Origin: CALOCV01 sp942491955
GTDB lineage: Bacteria; Chlamydiota; Chlamydiia; Chlamydiales; CALOCV01
Length of the DNA: 64,000 nt
Assembly (NCBI GenBank): GCA_942491955.1
Contig: CALOCV010000008.1
Coordinates: 11,221 to 75,220 of the forward strand
Reading direction: 5' to 3'
Position numbers and translations under genes: made by a program. The notes beneath the pieces are model-generated. The model saw only the letters and a program-made list of their open reading frames with translations. It was not told the DNA's origin and ran no database searches. Positions 44,188-52,169 of this stretch are shown piece after piece (positions within the stretch are counted from its first letter, which is position 1; each line of letters starts with the position of its first letter).

Positions 44188-45110
44188 CTAAAAACAACGG
44201 GAATAGAACAATCCAACATAAACATTCTCCCATTTTCTCTCCTCATCGGCATGCTTGTCCTCATAGATTGGATCCAGGTCAAAATCAGCTAAATTGAGAT
44301 TGGATTCCCAATTTTCATACCCCACTTGAATACCGAGCACTTTTTCACATCCCCAACGATACCCCCACTTCACCTCACCAACAAACCCAGTACCAAATGT
44401 TAATTCCCTAAACCGAAAACTCCTTAAGTTCCAATGATTACTTTGGTAAAGAAAACCACCGTGGTATTGGCATTTACCATAAAAGATCATCCGTTGCATC
44501 GGCTCCCAGCGACAATCAAAACCGATCCATGCACTATGCCATCGGCTCCAAATAGACGAATCAAGAGCAAGAAAACAGTTTCTCACATCTTCGCCATCAA
44601 TTGTTTTGAGTTTTGGATACTCCAAACAGGCATCGCTGAAGCAAAAGCCTAGATAACGGTAGCGAATTCCCACAAGAGGAGTTATTTGTAAACATTTTTT
44701 CTGCCATACAAAGGTATGCCCTACCCCTACCGTCGCATCGGCAAGAGATCCATCGTCGACCGGGCTGACTGTCAGCAGAAATAGTTGCTGGTTCTCTAAG
44801 GCATCATCCGTGTATAGATAATCCGCATCCGTAAAACGACCCGAAACGATCGATCCCACTTCCGCATGCAAATAAAAGGCCACTTTTCCTCTCCAATCCC
44901 AATTCCCTTCCAAATAGACAGAAGTGATATTGAAATTATCAAAACAAAGTTTGGAGCATCCCTTAATCGATTCACAACGAGCCTTATGTCGTTTTGAAAA
45001 CTGTCCAAAACGATGAATACATTCGGATGCCAAAGTTCCTGCCCTATTACGAAACTACAAGCAAAACAAACAATATAAACTAATACAAAACAATATAAAC
45101 GTGGTATCAA
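44188..45110 (-). pseudogene. Outer-membrane-like protein, first copy, one frameshift
   Basis: The signal peptide is in one frame from TTG 45110 (MIPRLYCFVLVYIVCFACSF), whose TTGA overlaps the upstream stop. The mature part (CIHRFGQFSKRH to VYVGLFYSRCF-stop) is in another; the break is near 45010. The body is rich in aromatic residues with alternating strands (WGYRWGCEKVLGIQVGYENW, followed by ESNLNLADFDLD) and ends in a C-terminal Phe after YSRC, as in outer-membrane beta-barrels. About 80 percent identical by eye to the copy at 48106-49074. Non-functional unless the shift is a base error. Confidence 0.75.
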
Positions 45111-45985
45111 TGCGAATAGTAAATTTTGGGGTTGTCAACTAAATATTCAAATAAATCGTCATAAATAATCGCTGCGTTTTCTTTCTTTTTCTTCTTTTTC
45201 ACCTTTGATTCTTTCTGTGGTTCCGTTGCTATCTGCACAACTTGTTTTACCCATTCATAAAACTGGTCCGGGTGCTTCATTATCCAATGCCCGAGCTTTT
45301 TCACAAAAACCCAACCATTCCATAAAGCATCATTCAAGAAGCCACACCTTTTCATGGGAATCATCGAGGCTTCTTTTTCATTCAATAGAAAGGCTTCAAG
45401 ATCGTTAGAAGAACAGAAAAAAAGTCCTTGAGAAACAAAAACCTGCCCTAATACGGATTCGATATTACCGTTTTCTTCTAATAACGCATTCACATTAAAG
45501 ATCATGGGATCTTGACCTTCAAAAATCATTGTGACTTCAAGTGGATAATTTAATGATGCTTCATCAACAAACGTGGAAAGAAACTATCGTTTTCCTTTTT
45601 CACTCTCTTCAGGCGCAAACGGTTTCTGCAATTTTTTGACCCGCTGCCCGAATAAACGACCTCTTCAGTATGAAAAAGCCCAAAAGTGTCACTATAGCAT
45701 GCGAGTCGAACGGTTTTTGTTTCCGCTCTGAACTAGACGAAAAAGACTCCTTTTGGGTCTTCTTTAGTTAAACCACCTAGCATCTCTAAAGGCGTCCACG
45801 ATCCCTCAAATGCATAGGAAAAATGAATCGATTGATCGGAGTATTGGATATCCCCCGAAATGACTTGCCCAGGAAAATCCAAAAAGATACGACGCCTTCT
45901 CTACCTTAGTCGTCTCAGTGTCAGCATACAATGGCGATGCAAAACGGACGACACCTAACAATGCGATGACTAACCTTCTCTTCAT
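45107..45985 (-). pseudogene. Secreted unknown protein, first copy, several indels
   Basis: Starts with AAGGAGAGGAAC and ATG 45985 (MKRRLVIALLGVVRFASPLYADT, a clear signal peptide). Compared with the copy at 49.1-50.1 kb it has extra single bases in CCTTTTTCACTC, CAGGCGCAAACGG and GCTGCCCGAATAAAC, and other changes near 45740 and 45880. The last 140 codons (45107-45529, from MIFEGQDPMIFNVN) remain open. The C-terminal tail differs from the second copy (lysine run KVKKKKKKE). It retains the uninterrupted target site of the 160-bp element at 45968-45973. Confidence 0.8.
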
Positions 45986-46045
45986 GTTCCTCTCCTTTGT
46001 TAACGCAACAAAAAGGGTGACGCTACCACAGCACCATAAAAAAAC

Positions 46046-46505
46046 ACAAATCGCCTGTGCGTGGTTTCTAATTGTCACGCGATGCGCGATTTCATGTATC
46101 ATGTGGAATAGGGAGGCCTCCGCTCCGGTTCGTTACGTAAAGGATTTTCATGTATTTTGGTGGATCACAAGAGGCATCTCCTCCGCTCCCCAACGGTTCG
46201 TTACGCAAAGGATAGATTTCGATGGGGGGATCTACCCCCGTCTTACGAAGGTTCACTTTCGTTTAGGTAGCAATTTTGAATTCCAGCTTCTTTCAGATTC
46301 CGCATTGGCCGTTTACGACACGTTGTATCCTGCTGTTGCAGCGCCTCGTTCGGTTTCTTTGGACACCCTTGCTTTCTTCTACACATTCCCTCCTTTCAGG
46401 GCTATGACCGAACTTTCATCGGTTAGTTATTATTCATGCCAGGCACACCGCGCTGAGCGATGGTCTCAGCGCGCAATCACGTTATGTTTAAAGCCTTTTA
46501 CAGTC
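46046..46505. other. Non-coding or decayed interval before the ATPase gene
   Basis: No convincing protein gene; the long plus frame here has no ribosome site and no recognised domain. GGTTCGTTACG.AAAGGAT occurs twice (near 46129 and 46195), and the region has complementary segments such as CGCGCTGAGCGATGG...CTCAGCGCG. Read on the minus strand it looks like structured RNA (TAACCGATGAAAGTTCGGT and CGAACCTTCGTAAGACGG-like stretches), which raises the idea of a group II intron fragment; no domain V was found. Confidence 0.35.
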
Positions 46506-46548
46506 ACAAAACGAGAGTAGTCATACAATTGGGCTCCCCTTGACAGGT
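46506..46548. repeat. 43-bp direct repeat, right copy
   Basis: Matches 44017-44059 with a single difference (C for G). Followed at once by the operator-like repeats of the ATPase gene. Confidence 0.85.
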
Positions 46549-46555
46549 AACCCTG

Positions 46556-46614
46556 TATTTTATACATTTATTGTATGAAATAACCCCTTATTTTATACAA
46601 AATCTGTATGAAAA
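46556..46614 (+). promoter_or_regulatory. Two operator-like repeats over the ATPase start codon
   Basis: ATTTTATACATTTATTGTAT followed by GAAATA (46556-46581), and ATTTTATACAAAATCTGTAT followed by GAAAA (46590-46614). Each is a TATACA...TGTAT inverted repeat. The start codon ATG 46608 is inside the second unit, and the first contains ATGAAATAA. The arrangement suggests a repressor or autoregulatory site, or a tandem duplication of the start region. Confidence 0.45.
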
Positions 46615-47948
46615 GAACAATCGATAAGTATCTACTACGCTGGGCACAAAGAACGCCAAAAGAGGGGCGGATGCCTTTGATTATCAGAGGCGCAAGACAA
46701 GTAGGTAAAACATATGCCGTAGAAAATTTGGGAAAGACATATTTTTCCCATTTTGTGACCGTCGATTTTGAACTACAACCTAAACTTGCCCTTTGTTTTG
46801 ATGATTTGGATCCAAAAAAGATCTTATTACAGATTGAAGCGCGATTAGCATGCCGTATTATCCCAGGAAAAACCTTATTATTTCTTGATGAAATCCAACA
46901 ATGCCCCAATGCCATTCGCTCCTTGCGCTATTTCAAAGAAAAGCTCCCCGAACTGCATGTCTTAGCAGCAGGTTCTCTACTCGAATTTGCCTTACATGAC
47001 GAAGCGTTTTCCTTCCCCGTTGGAAGAGTGGAATTTTTCTATATGCATCCGCTCTCTTTTATCGAATACTTAGAAGTCACAGGAAAAGAAATACTGTGCG
47101 AACAACTCGCTTCTGTCTCTCTAATTAAGCCCCCTAGTCTCAGTTTACATGAACAGTCTCTCGAAATTCTTCGTGAATACTTCCTGTTAGGCGGAATGCC
47201 TGCCGTTGTTCAAAGATTCATTGACAGCCATTCTTGGATAGAAGCCAATCGCATCCAACGCAACCTATTGAGTACGTACGAAAAGGATTTTGGCAAATAT
47301 GCATCGCAAACACAATATCGCTTTTTGCAACGTCTCTTTGAAAGGGCTCCCGATTTAGTGGGATCACATATCAAGTATAGCAAAATTGACCCAACGGCTA
47401 CGAATCCCGCAAGGGACTACAAAATCGCTTTAGAACAATTGGTCTATGCTGGATTGATCTATCCCATCTATGCAACAGCTGCCAATGGAATCCCTTTACG
47501 AGCCGAAATTAATAGAAAAAAATTTAAAATACTCTTTCTCGATATCGGTTTACTCCAACAGGCGTTAGGTGTGCCTTACGAGAAACACGCCTCCTTATCT
47601 CTTTTGCAAATTAATACAGGGGCCTTAGCAGAACAATTTGTCGGTCAAGAACTGTTGGTTCGAGGTGATCCTTATGAGGCACAACGCCTCTATTTTTGGG
47701 AAAGAGAACGCAAAGGGAGTTCTGCAGAACTTGATTACATCATGCGCATCGGCTCACAAGTGGTTCCTATTGAGGTAAAAGCCGGAACCACCGGACGCCT
47801 TCGTTCTCTAAAACTGTTTATGGAAGAAAAATCCGTACCCATCGGGATTCGCATTGCTGAAAGACCCCTATCTAAAGAAGGAAACATTTTATCAATCCCA
47901 CTCTACCTCATCCATCGAATTTCCGAACTAGGGTGTGTCATAAATTAG
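46608..47948 (+). CDS. AAA_14 / DUF4143 ATPase
   Basis: 446 aa. Walker A IIRGARQVGKTYAVENLG and Walker B TLLFLDEIQQCPN at residues about 25-110, then sensor GSLLEFAL and PVGRVEFFYMHPLSFIEYL. The C-terminal DUF4143 domain has the nuclease-like pattern ELDYIMRIGSQVVPIEVKAG (D...E.K). Widespread, mobile, function unproven. AT-richer than the housekeeping genes. It lies between the two copies of the secreted/outer-membrane pair. Its last residues GCVIN and its stop codon come from the end of a family-2 repeat, so that repeat truncated or altered the C-terminus. Confidence 0.88.
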   Translation: MKRTIDKYLLRWAQRTPKEGRMPLIIRGARQVGKTYAVENLGKTYFSHFVTVDFELQPKLALCFDDLDPKKILLQIEARLACRIIPGKTLLFLDEIQQCPNAIRSLRYFKEKLPELHVLAAGSLLEFALHDEAFSFPVGRVEFFYMHPLSFIEYLEVTGKEILCEQLASVSLIKPPSLSLHEQSLEILREYFLLGGMPAVVQRFIDSHSWIEANRIQRNLLSTYEKDFGKYASQTQYRFLQRLFERAPDLVGSHIKYSKIDPTATNPARDYKIALEQLVYAGLIYPIYATAANGIPLRAEINRKKFKILFLDIGLLQQALGVPYEKHASLSLLQINTGALAEQFVGQELLVRGDPYEAQRLYFWERERKGSSAELDYIMRIGSQVVPIEVKAGTTGRLRSLKLFMEEKSVPIGIRIAERPLSKEGNILSIPLYLIHRISELGCVIN

Positions 47949-48091
47949 ATGAATTTGTAGATCATGGTAGATGATTCGACGATCGTTCGTGTGGAAGCCG
48001 AAGCAAACGGAGTTCAGTTGGCGAGGCTGAACGAGGACGATCGTCGAATCAGATGCCATGAGATGCAATTTTAGCCAATTGATGACACGCC
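47931..48091. mobile_element. Family-2 MITE-like repeat, complete copy
   Basis: Ends GGGTGTGTCATAAATTAG at the left and CCAATTGATGACACGCC at the right, an imperfect inverted pair, about 160 bp. The interior has GACGATCGT...ACGATCGTC as a long inverted repeat around GTGTGGAAGCCGAAGCAAAC. The left end overlaps the ATPase stop codon; the right end is 15 bases from the outer-membrane-like gene. Encodes nothing. Confidence 0.82.
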
Positions 48092-48105
48092 TTAATCGAA
48101 CTCCT

Positions 48106-49074
48106 CTAAAAACAACGGGAATAGAACAATCCAACATAAACATTCTCCCATTTTCTCTCCTCATCGGCATGCTTGGTCTGCTCATAAGCCGGCTCCAGAT
48201 CAAAATCAGCGAAATTCACACTCGACCCCCAATGTTCATACCCCACTTGGATGCCGAGTATTTTTTTACATCCCCAGCGATACCCCCACCTCACCTCACC
48301 AACAAATCCCGTCCCTAAGGTTAGCTCTCTAAACCGACGGCTCCTCAAATTCCAATGATTACTTTGGTAAAGAAAACCACCATGATATTGGCATTTTCCA
48401 TAAAGAATCATCCGTTGTGCTGGCTCCCAGCGACAATCAAAACCGATCCATGCACTATGCCACCGGCTCCAAATGGATGAATCGAGCGCGATATATCGGT
48501 TTTGTGCATCTTCGCCGTCAACCATTGTGAGTTTTGGATAACAGAGACGAGCATTGCCGATACAAATGCCTAGATAGCGATAATGGATTCCAACTAGAGG
48601 CGTGATTTGTAAACAACATTTTTGCCACACAAACGTGTGTCCTACCCCTATATTAACATCGGCAAGTGCTCCATCATTCACAGAGCTGTCCGTTAACACA
48701 AAAAGTTGCTGGTTCTCTAAGGCATCATCCGTGTATAGATAATCTGCATCTGTAAAACGACCCGAAACAATCGATCCCACTTCCGCATGCAAATAAAAGG
48801 CGACTTTTCTCCTCCAATCCCAATTCCCTTCCAAATAGACCGAAGCGATATTGAAATTATCGAAACAAAGTTTTGAAACGGCTTTATGCGATTCCCAAAT
48901 CGCAGCGTGCCTTTTAGAAAATTGACCAAAACGATTGATAACATTGATATTTAAATCTTTGGTATTTCCAAAAACATCCCCCGTGACGCTCACAAGAAAA
49001 AATATCAAGCAAAATAATCGCACAATGTAGGAGGAGGTTAAAGTTTTGAGGTCTATTTCAGTAAAATATTTCAA
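48106..49074 (-). CDS. Outer-membrane-like protein, second copy, intact
   Basis: 322 aa from TTG 49074, which overlaps the upstream TGA as TTGA, the same device as in the first copy. After a polar stretch comes a hydrophobic signal (VRLFCLIFFLVSVTGDVFG); a GTG at its start is an alternative. The mature part is rich in Trp, Tyr and Gly with alternating strands (VGHTFVWQKCCLQITPLVGI, GFVGEVRWGYRWGCKK) and ends YVGLFYSRCF, a terminal Phe as in beta-barrel outer-membrane proteins. Many cysteines, as in chlamydial envelope proteins. No family recognised. Translated together with the secreted protein gene upstream. Confidence 0.7.
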   Translation of the reverse strand: MKYFTEIDLKTLTSSYIVRLFCLIFFLVSVTGDVFGNTKDLNINVINRFGQFSKRHAAIWESHKAVSKLCFDNFNIASVYLEGNWDWRRKVAFYLHAEVGSIVSGRFTDADYLYTDDALENQQLFVLTDSSVNDGALADVNIGVGHTFVWQKCCLQITPLVGIHYRYLGICIGNARLCYPKLTMVDGEDAQNRYIALDSSIWSRWHSAWIGFDCRWEPAQRMILYGKCQYHGGFLYQSNHWNLRSRRFRELTLGTGFVGEVRWGYRWGCKKILGIQVGYEHWGSSVNFADFDLEPAYEQTKHADEERKWENVYVGLFYSRCF

Positions 49075-50036
49075 TGTGATGCATATAAAAGATCGATGAC
49101 ACCTTTTCGTCCTTGTTTGTTTTGTTCTTTTTCTTCCTTCGTTTGCGAAGAAGATTTTCCTGTTGCCCGATCCCATAAGTCGATAATAAGCTCTCCATTT
49201 TCCAACATCCAACGGCCAATTGTCTTTAAAGTACGCCAACACCCCCAAAAAGTATCACCCCAAAAACCACACCTTTTCATGGGAATCATCGAGGCTTCTT
49301 TTTCATTCAATAGAAAGGCTTCAAGATCGTTAGAAGAACAGGGAAAAAGTCCTTGTGAAACAAAAACCTGCCCTAATACGGATTCGATATTCCCGTTTTC
49401 TTCTAATAATGCATTCACATTGAAAATCATGGGATCTTGGCCTTCAAAAACCATTGTGACTTCAAGTGGATAATTTAATGATGCTTCATCAACAAACGTG
49501 GGAAGAAAATGATCGTTTTCCTTTTCACTCTCTTCAGGCCAAACGGTTTCTGCAATTTTTTGACCCGCTGCCGAATAAACAATCTCTTCAGTATGAAAAA
49601 GCCCAAAAGTGTCACTATAGCATGCGAGTCGAACGGTTTTTGTTTCCGCTCTTAGCTGATCGAAAAAGACGCATAATGGGTCTTCTTTGGTTAAACCACC
49701 TAGCATCTCTAAAGGCGTCCACGATCCCTCAAATGCATAGGAAAAATGAATCGATTGATCGGAGTATTGGATATCCCCCGAAATGACTTGCCCAGGAAAA
49801 TCAAAAAGATACGACGCCTTCTCTACCTTAGTCGTCTCAGTGTCAGCATACAATGGCGATGCAAAACGGACGACACCTAACAATGCGATGACTAATACCA
49901 ATTCCGGTAAGAAAATGCATAAAGTGGATTCAGGATTTTTTTGCGAAATTTGTTTTGGAGATCGCAGCAAACTCTTGTGAGTTTGCAAGATAGAAAAACA
50001 GATTGCGCAAAGAAAGATGAAGATCAATTTGTGCAC
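49071..50036 (-). CDS. Secreted unknown protein, second copy, N-terminus rebuilt by a 160-bp element
   Basis: The original start is ATG 50070 (MKRRL), but the element at 49896-50055 cuts the signal peptide after codon five and gives a stop three codons on. From inside the element a GTG (50036) opens a frame (MHKLIFIFLCAICFSILQ) that passes through the terminal repeat and rejoins at LVIALLGVVRFASPLYADT. The formal product is 321 aa with two hydrophobic segments. The mature part (EEIVYSAAGQKIAETVWPEE, FEGQDPMIFNVNALLEENG) has no recognised family. Whether it is expressed is unknown; no good ribosome site precedes the GTG. Confidence 0.6.
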   Translation of the reverse strand: MHKLIFIFLCAICFSILQTHKSLLRSPKQISQKNPESTLCIFLPELVLVIALLGVVRFASPLYADTETTKVEKASYLFDFPGQVISGDIQYSDQSIHFSYAFEGSWTPLEMLGGLTKEDPLCVFFDQLRAETKTVRLACYSDTFGLFHTEEIVYSAAGQKIAETVWPEESEKENDHFLPTFVDEASLNYPLEVTMVFEGQDPMIFNVNALLEENGNIESVLGQVFVSQGLFPCSSNDLEAFLLNEKEASMIPMKRCGFWGDTFWGCWRTLKTIGRWMLENGELIIDLWDRATGKSSSQTKEEKEQNKQGRKGVIDLLYASH

Positions 50037-50055
50037 TTTCTTACCGGAATTGGTA
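49896..50055. mobile_element. 160-bp MITE-like element, copy 3 (family 1)
   Basis: Perfect terminal repeats and TAA on both sides. The paralogous, uninterrupted site at 45968-45976 reads GACTAACC, showing directly that 160 bp plus a duplicated TAA were added. Confidence 0.93.
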
Positions 50056-50134
50056 TAACCTTCTCTTCATGTTCCTCTCCTTTGTTAACGCAACAAAAAG
50101 GGTGACGCTACCACAGCACCATAAAAAAAATCAA

Positions 50135-50305
50135 ATGGAAAGGTCTAAGAAACTCATTCTAGGAAATGCCATCCCTTTGGTCCTTTTTATCGCTCCCGCT
50201 CTTCCCAACCTTTGCAAAAAAATAGTGAAGGCTTATCAAAAAGAGAAAGGCAATCACTCCTATGGCCCACCCTTCTGTCCTGTATCACCTCTCTCCCATC
50301 AATGA
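50135..50305 (+). CDS. Small ORF with one hydrophobic segment
   Basis: 56 aa, MERSKKLILGNAIPLVLFIA then PALPNLCKKIVKAYQKEKG. One possible membrane span. No clear ribosome site, and it overlaps the glgB start by 44 bases. It begins where the duplicated region ends, so it may be a leftover of a longer gene. No family recognised. Confidence 0.25.
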   Translation: MERSKKLILGNAIPLVLFIAPALPNLCKKIVKAYQKEKGNHSYGPPFCPVSPLSHQ

Positions 50306-52169
50306 AACCGACATCTACCTTTTTAAAGAGGGTCGACACTACCACCTCTTCGACCGATTGGGTTCCCGCATCATGGAAGACGCTGGGGTGCGCGGAGTCT
50401 TCTTTGCCGTATGGGCTCCCAATGCCGAAAGAGTATCGGTCATCGGCGATTTCAACGAGTGGGACCCTGCTAGACACCCCCTGGCCGTTCGTTGGGACAG
50501 TTCTGGAATTTGGGAAGGATTTATTCCCGGAATCGGTCAAGGAGCTTTGTATAAATACTCCATTCTTTCCCATACAGGACAAGAATTCGAGAAAGGAGAT
50601 CCTTTCGCCTTCTTGTGGGAAATACCCCCACGCACGGCATCCGTTGTTTGGGACCTATCGTATGAATGGACCGCCTCGCATACTGTAAGGGATGGATTGA
50701 ATTCCCCTATTTCCATTTATGAACTCCACTACGGCTCTTGGCAGAGGAAACCGGAAGAGGGGAATCGCCCTTTAACCTATCGCGAAATGGCAGACGTTTT
50801 GCCGATGCATGTAAAGCGTCTCGGCTTCACCCATGTCGAGTTGATGCCGATGATGGAACACCCTTTCTATGGCTCTTGGGGATACCAAAAGGTGGGCTAT
50901 TTTGCCCCAAGCAGCCGCTATGGCACCCCTCAAGATTTTATGCATCTCATTGAGGCACTACATGATGCAGAGATCGGTGTTTTTCTCGATTGGGTCCCTT
51001 CACATTTTCCATCCGACGCTCACGGACTCGCCTACTTTGATGGAACTCATCTCTATGAACATGAAGATCGCCGAAAAGGTTTTCACCCCGAGTGGAAAAG
51101 CTATATTTTCAACTACGGTCGGCATGAGGTTCGCTCCTTTCTGATTAGTAGCGCACTGTTTTGGCTAGCAAAATACCAAGTGGATGGGCTGCGCGTCGAT
51201 GGGGTTTCATCCATGCTCTATCTCGATTATTCAAGAGAGAACGGGGATTGGATACCGAATGCATTTGGTGGAAACGAAAACCTAGAGGCAATCGATTTTT
51301 TGCGCGATCTGAATGCTGCAGTGTATGAACAATTTCCCTGTGCACAAATGATTGCCGAAGAATCGACAGCGTGGCCCATGGTATCCCGACCAACTTATGT
51401 GGGAGGTCTGGGATTTGGAATGAAGTGGAACATGGGTTGGATGCACGATACTCTACTTTATTTCTCAAAAGATCCAATCTATCGCAAATACCACCAAAAT
51501 GACCTGACGTTCAGCATGGTCTACCATTACAACGAAAATTTTGTCCTCTCTCTATCTCATGACGAGGTCGTCTACGGTAAAGGATCCCTGCTAGGCAAGA
51601 TGCCCGGAGACGAATGGCAGAAATTTGCTCAACTTCGCCTTCTGTACACCTACCTCTTCTCTCACCCTGGAAAAAAATTGCTCTTCATGGGTGCCGAAAT
51701 AGGACAATGGAGTGAATGGAATCATGAGATGTCGCTCGACTGGCACCTCCTTCAATATGATCGCCATCAAGGAATTGAAAACACATTAATCGATTTGAAC
51801 CACCTCTACACGTCAGAAAAAGCACTCTATGAGGGTGATTTCTCCCCTGAAGGATTCTCCTGGATCGATCCTCACGATAGCGACAACAGCGTCTTGAGCT
51901 TTTGTCGAAAAAGTCTTTCATCAGAAGAGGTCGTCGTGGTGCTTTGCAACTTCACTCCTGTCCCACGGATAAACTATGTGGTCGGTGTCCCCTGTAAAGG
52001 AATGTGGCAAGAAGTCTTTAACAGCGACGCAACCCGCTACGGAGGGTGCAACCTGGGCAATGCGGGTCTTGTTGAGGCTAGAGAACAAGAGATGCACCAC
52101 TATCCCTATTCACTTGTGGTAACACTCCCCCCTCTTGCGGGAATCATTTTCAAAACAAAAGCAGAATAA
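50262..52169 (+). CDS. glgB: 1,4-alpha-glucan branching enzyme
   Basis: 635 aa. N-terminal CBM48-like domain (FFAVWAPNAERVSVIGDFNE), then a GH13 barrel: DWVPSHFPSDAHGLAYFDG, nucleophile Asp in DGLRVDGVSSMLYLDYSR, acid/base Glu in MIAEESTAWP, and LSHDEVVYGKGS with the third catalytic Asp. C-terminal all-beta domain follows. Shorter than the E. coli enzyme because the extra N1 domain is absent. Introduces alpha-1,6 branches into glycogen. Convergent with glgX, overlapping by 64 bases, so the two glycogen genes share a 3' border. Confidence 0.95.
   Translation: MAHPSVLYHLSPINETDIYLFKEGRHYHLFDRLGSRIMEDAGVRGVFFAVWAPNAERVSVIGDFNEWDPARHPLAVRWDSSGIWEGFIPGIGQGALYKYSILSHTGQEFEKGDPFAFLWEIPPRTASVVWDLSYEWTASHTVRDGLNSPISIYELHYGSWQRKPEEGNRPLTYREMADVLPMHVKRLGFTHVELMPMMEHPFYGSWGYQKVGYFAPSSRYGTPQDFMHLIEALHDAEIGVFLDWVPSHFPSDAHGLAYFDGTHLYEHEDRRKGFHPEWKSYIFNYGRHEVRSFLISSALFWLAKYQVDGLRVDGVSSMLYLDYSRENGDWIPNAFGGNENLEAIDFLRDLNAAVYEQFPCAQMIAEESTAWPMVSRPTYVGGLGFGMKWNMGWMHDTLLYFSKDPIYRKYHQNDLTFSMVYHYNENFVLSLSHDEVVYGKGSLLGKMPGDEWQKFAQLRLLYTYLFSHPGKKLLFMGAEIGQWSEWNHEMSLDWHLLQYDRHQGIENTLIDLNHLYTSEKALYEGDFSPEGFSWIDPHDSDNSVLSFCRKSLSSEEVVVVLCNFTPVPRINYVVGVPCKGMWQEVFNSDATRYGGCNLGNAGLVEAREQEMHHYPYSLVVTLPPLAGIIFKTKAE

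Noticed and set aside
44013..44282. 89-aa minus ORF (and its twin at 47928-48203)
   Set aside because: Runs across the end of the outer-membrane-like gene in another frame and the family-2 repeat; present twice only because the region is duplicated.
45918..46520. 200-aa plus ORF
   Set aside because: Begins antisense to a signal peptide, crosses the duplicate border and a direct repeat, has no ribosome site and no domain.
46556..46614. CRISPR or iteron-type origin
   Set aside because: Only two units, overlapping a start codon; an operator or small duplication is the simpler reading.
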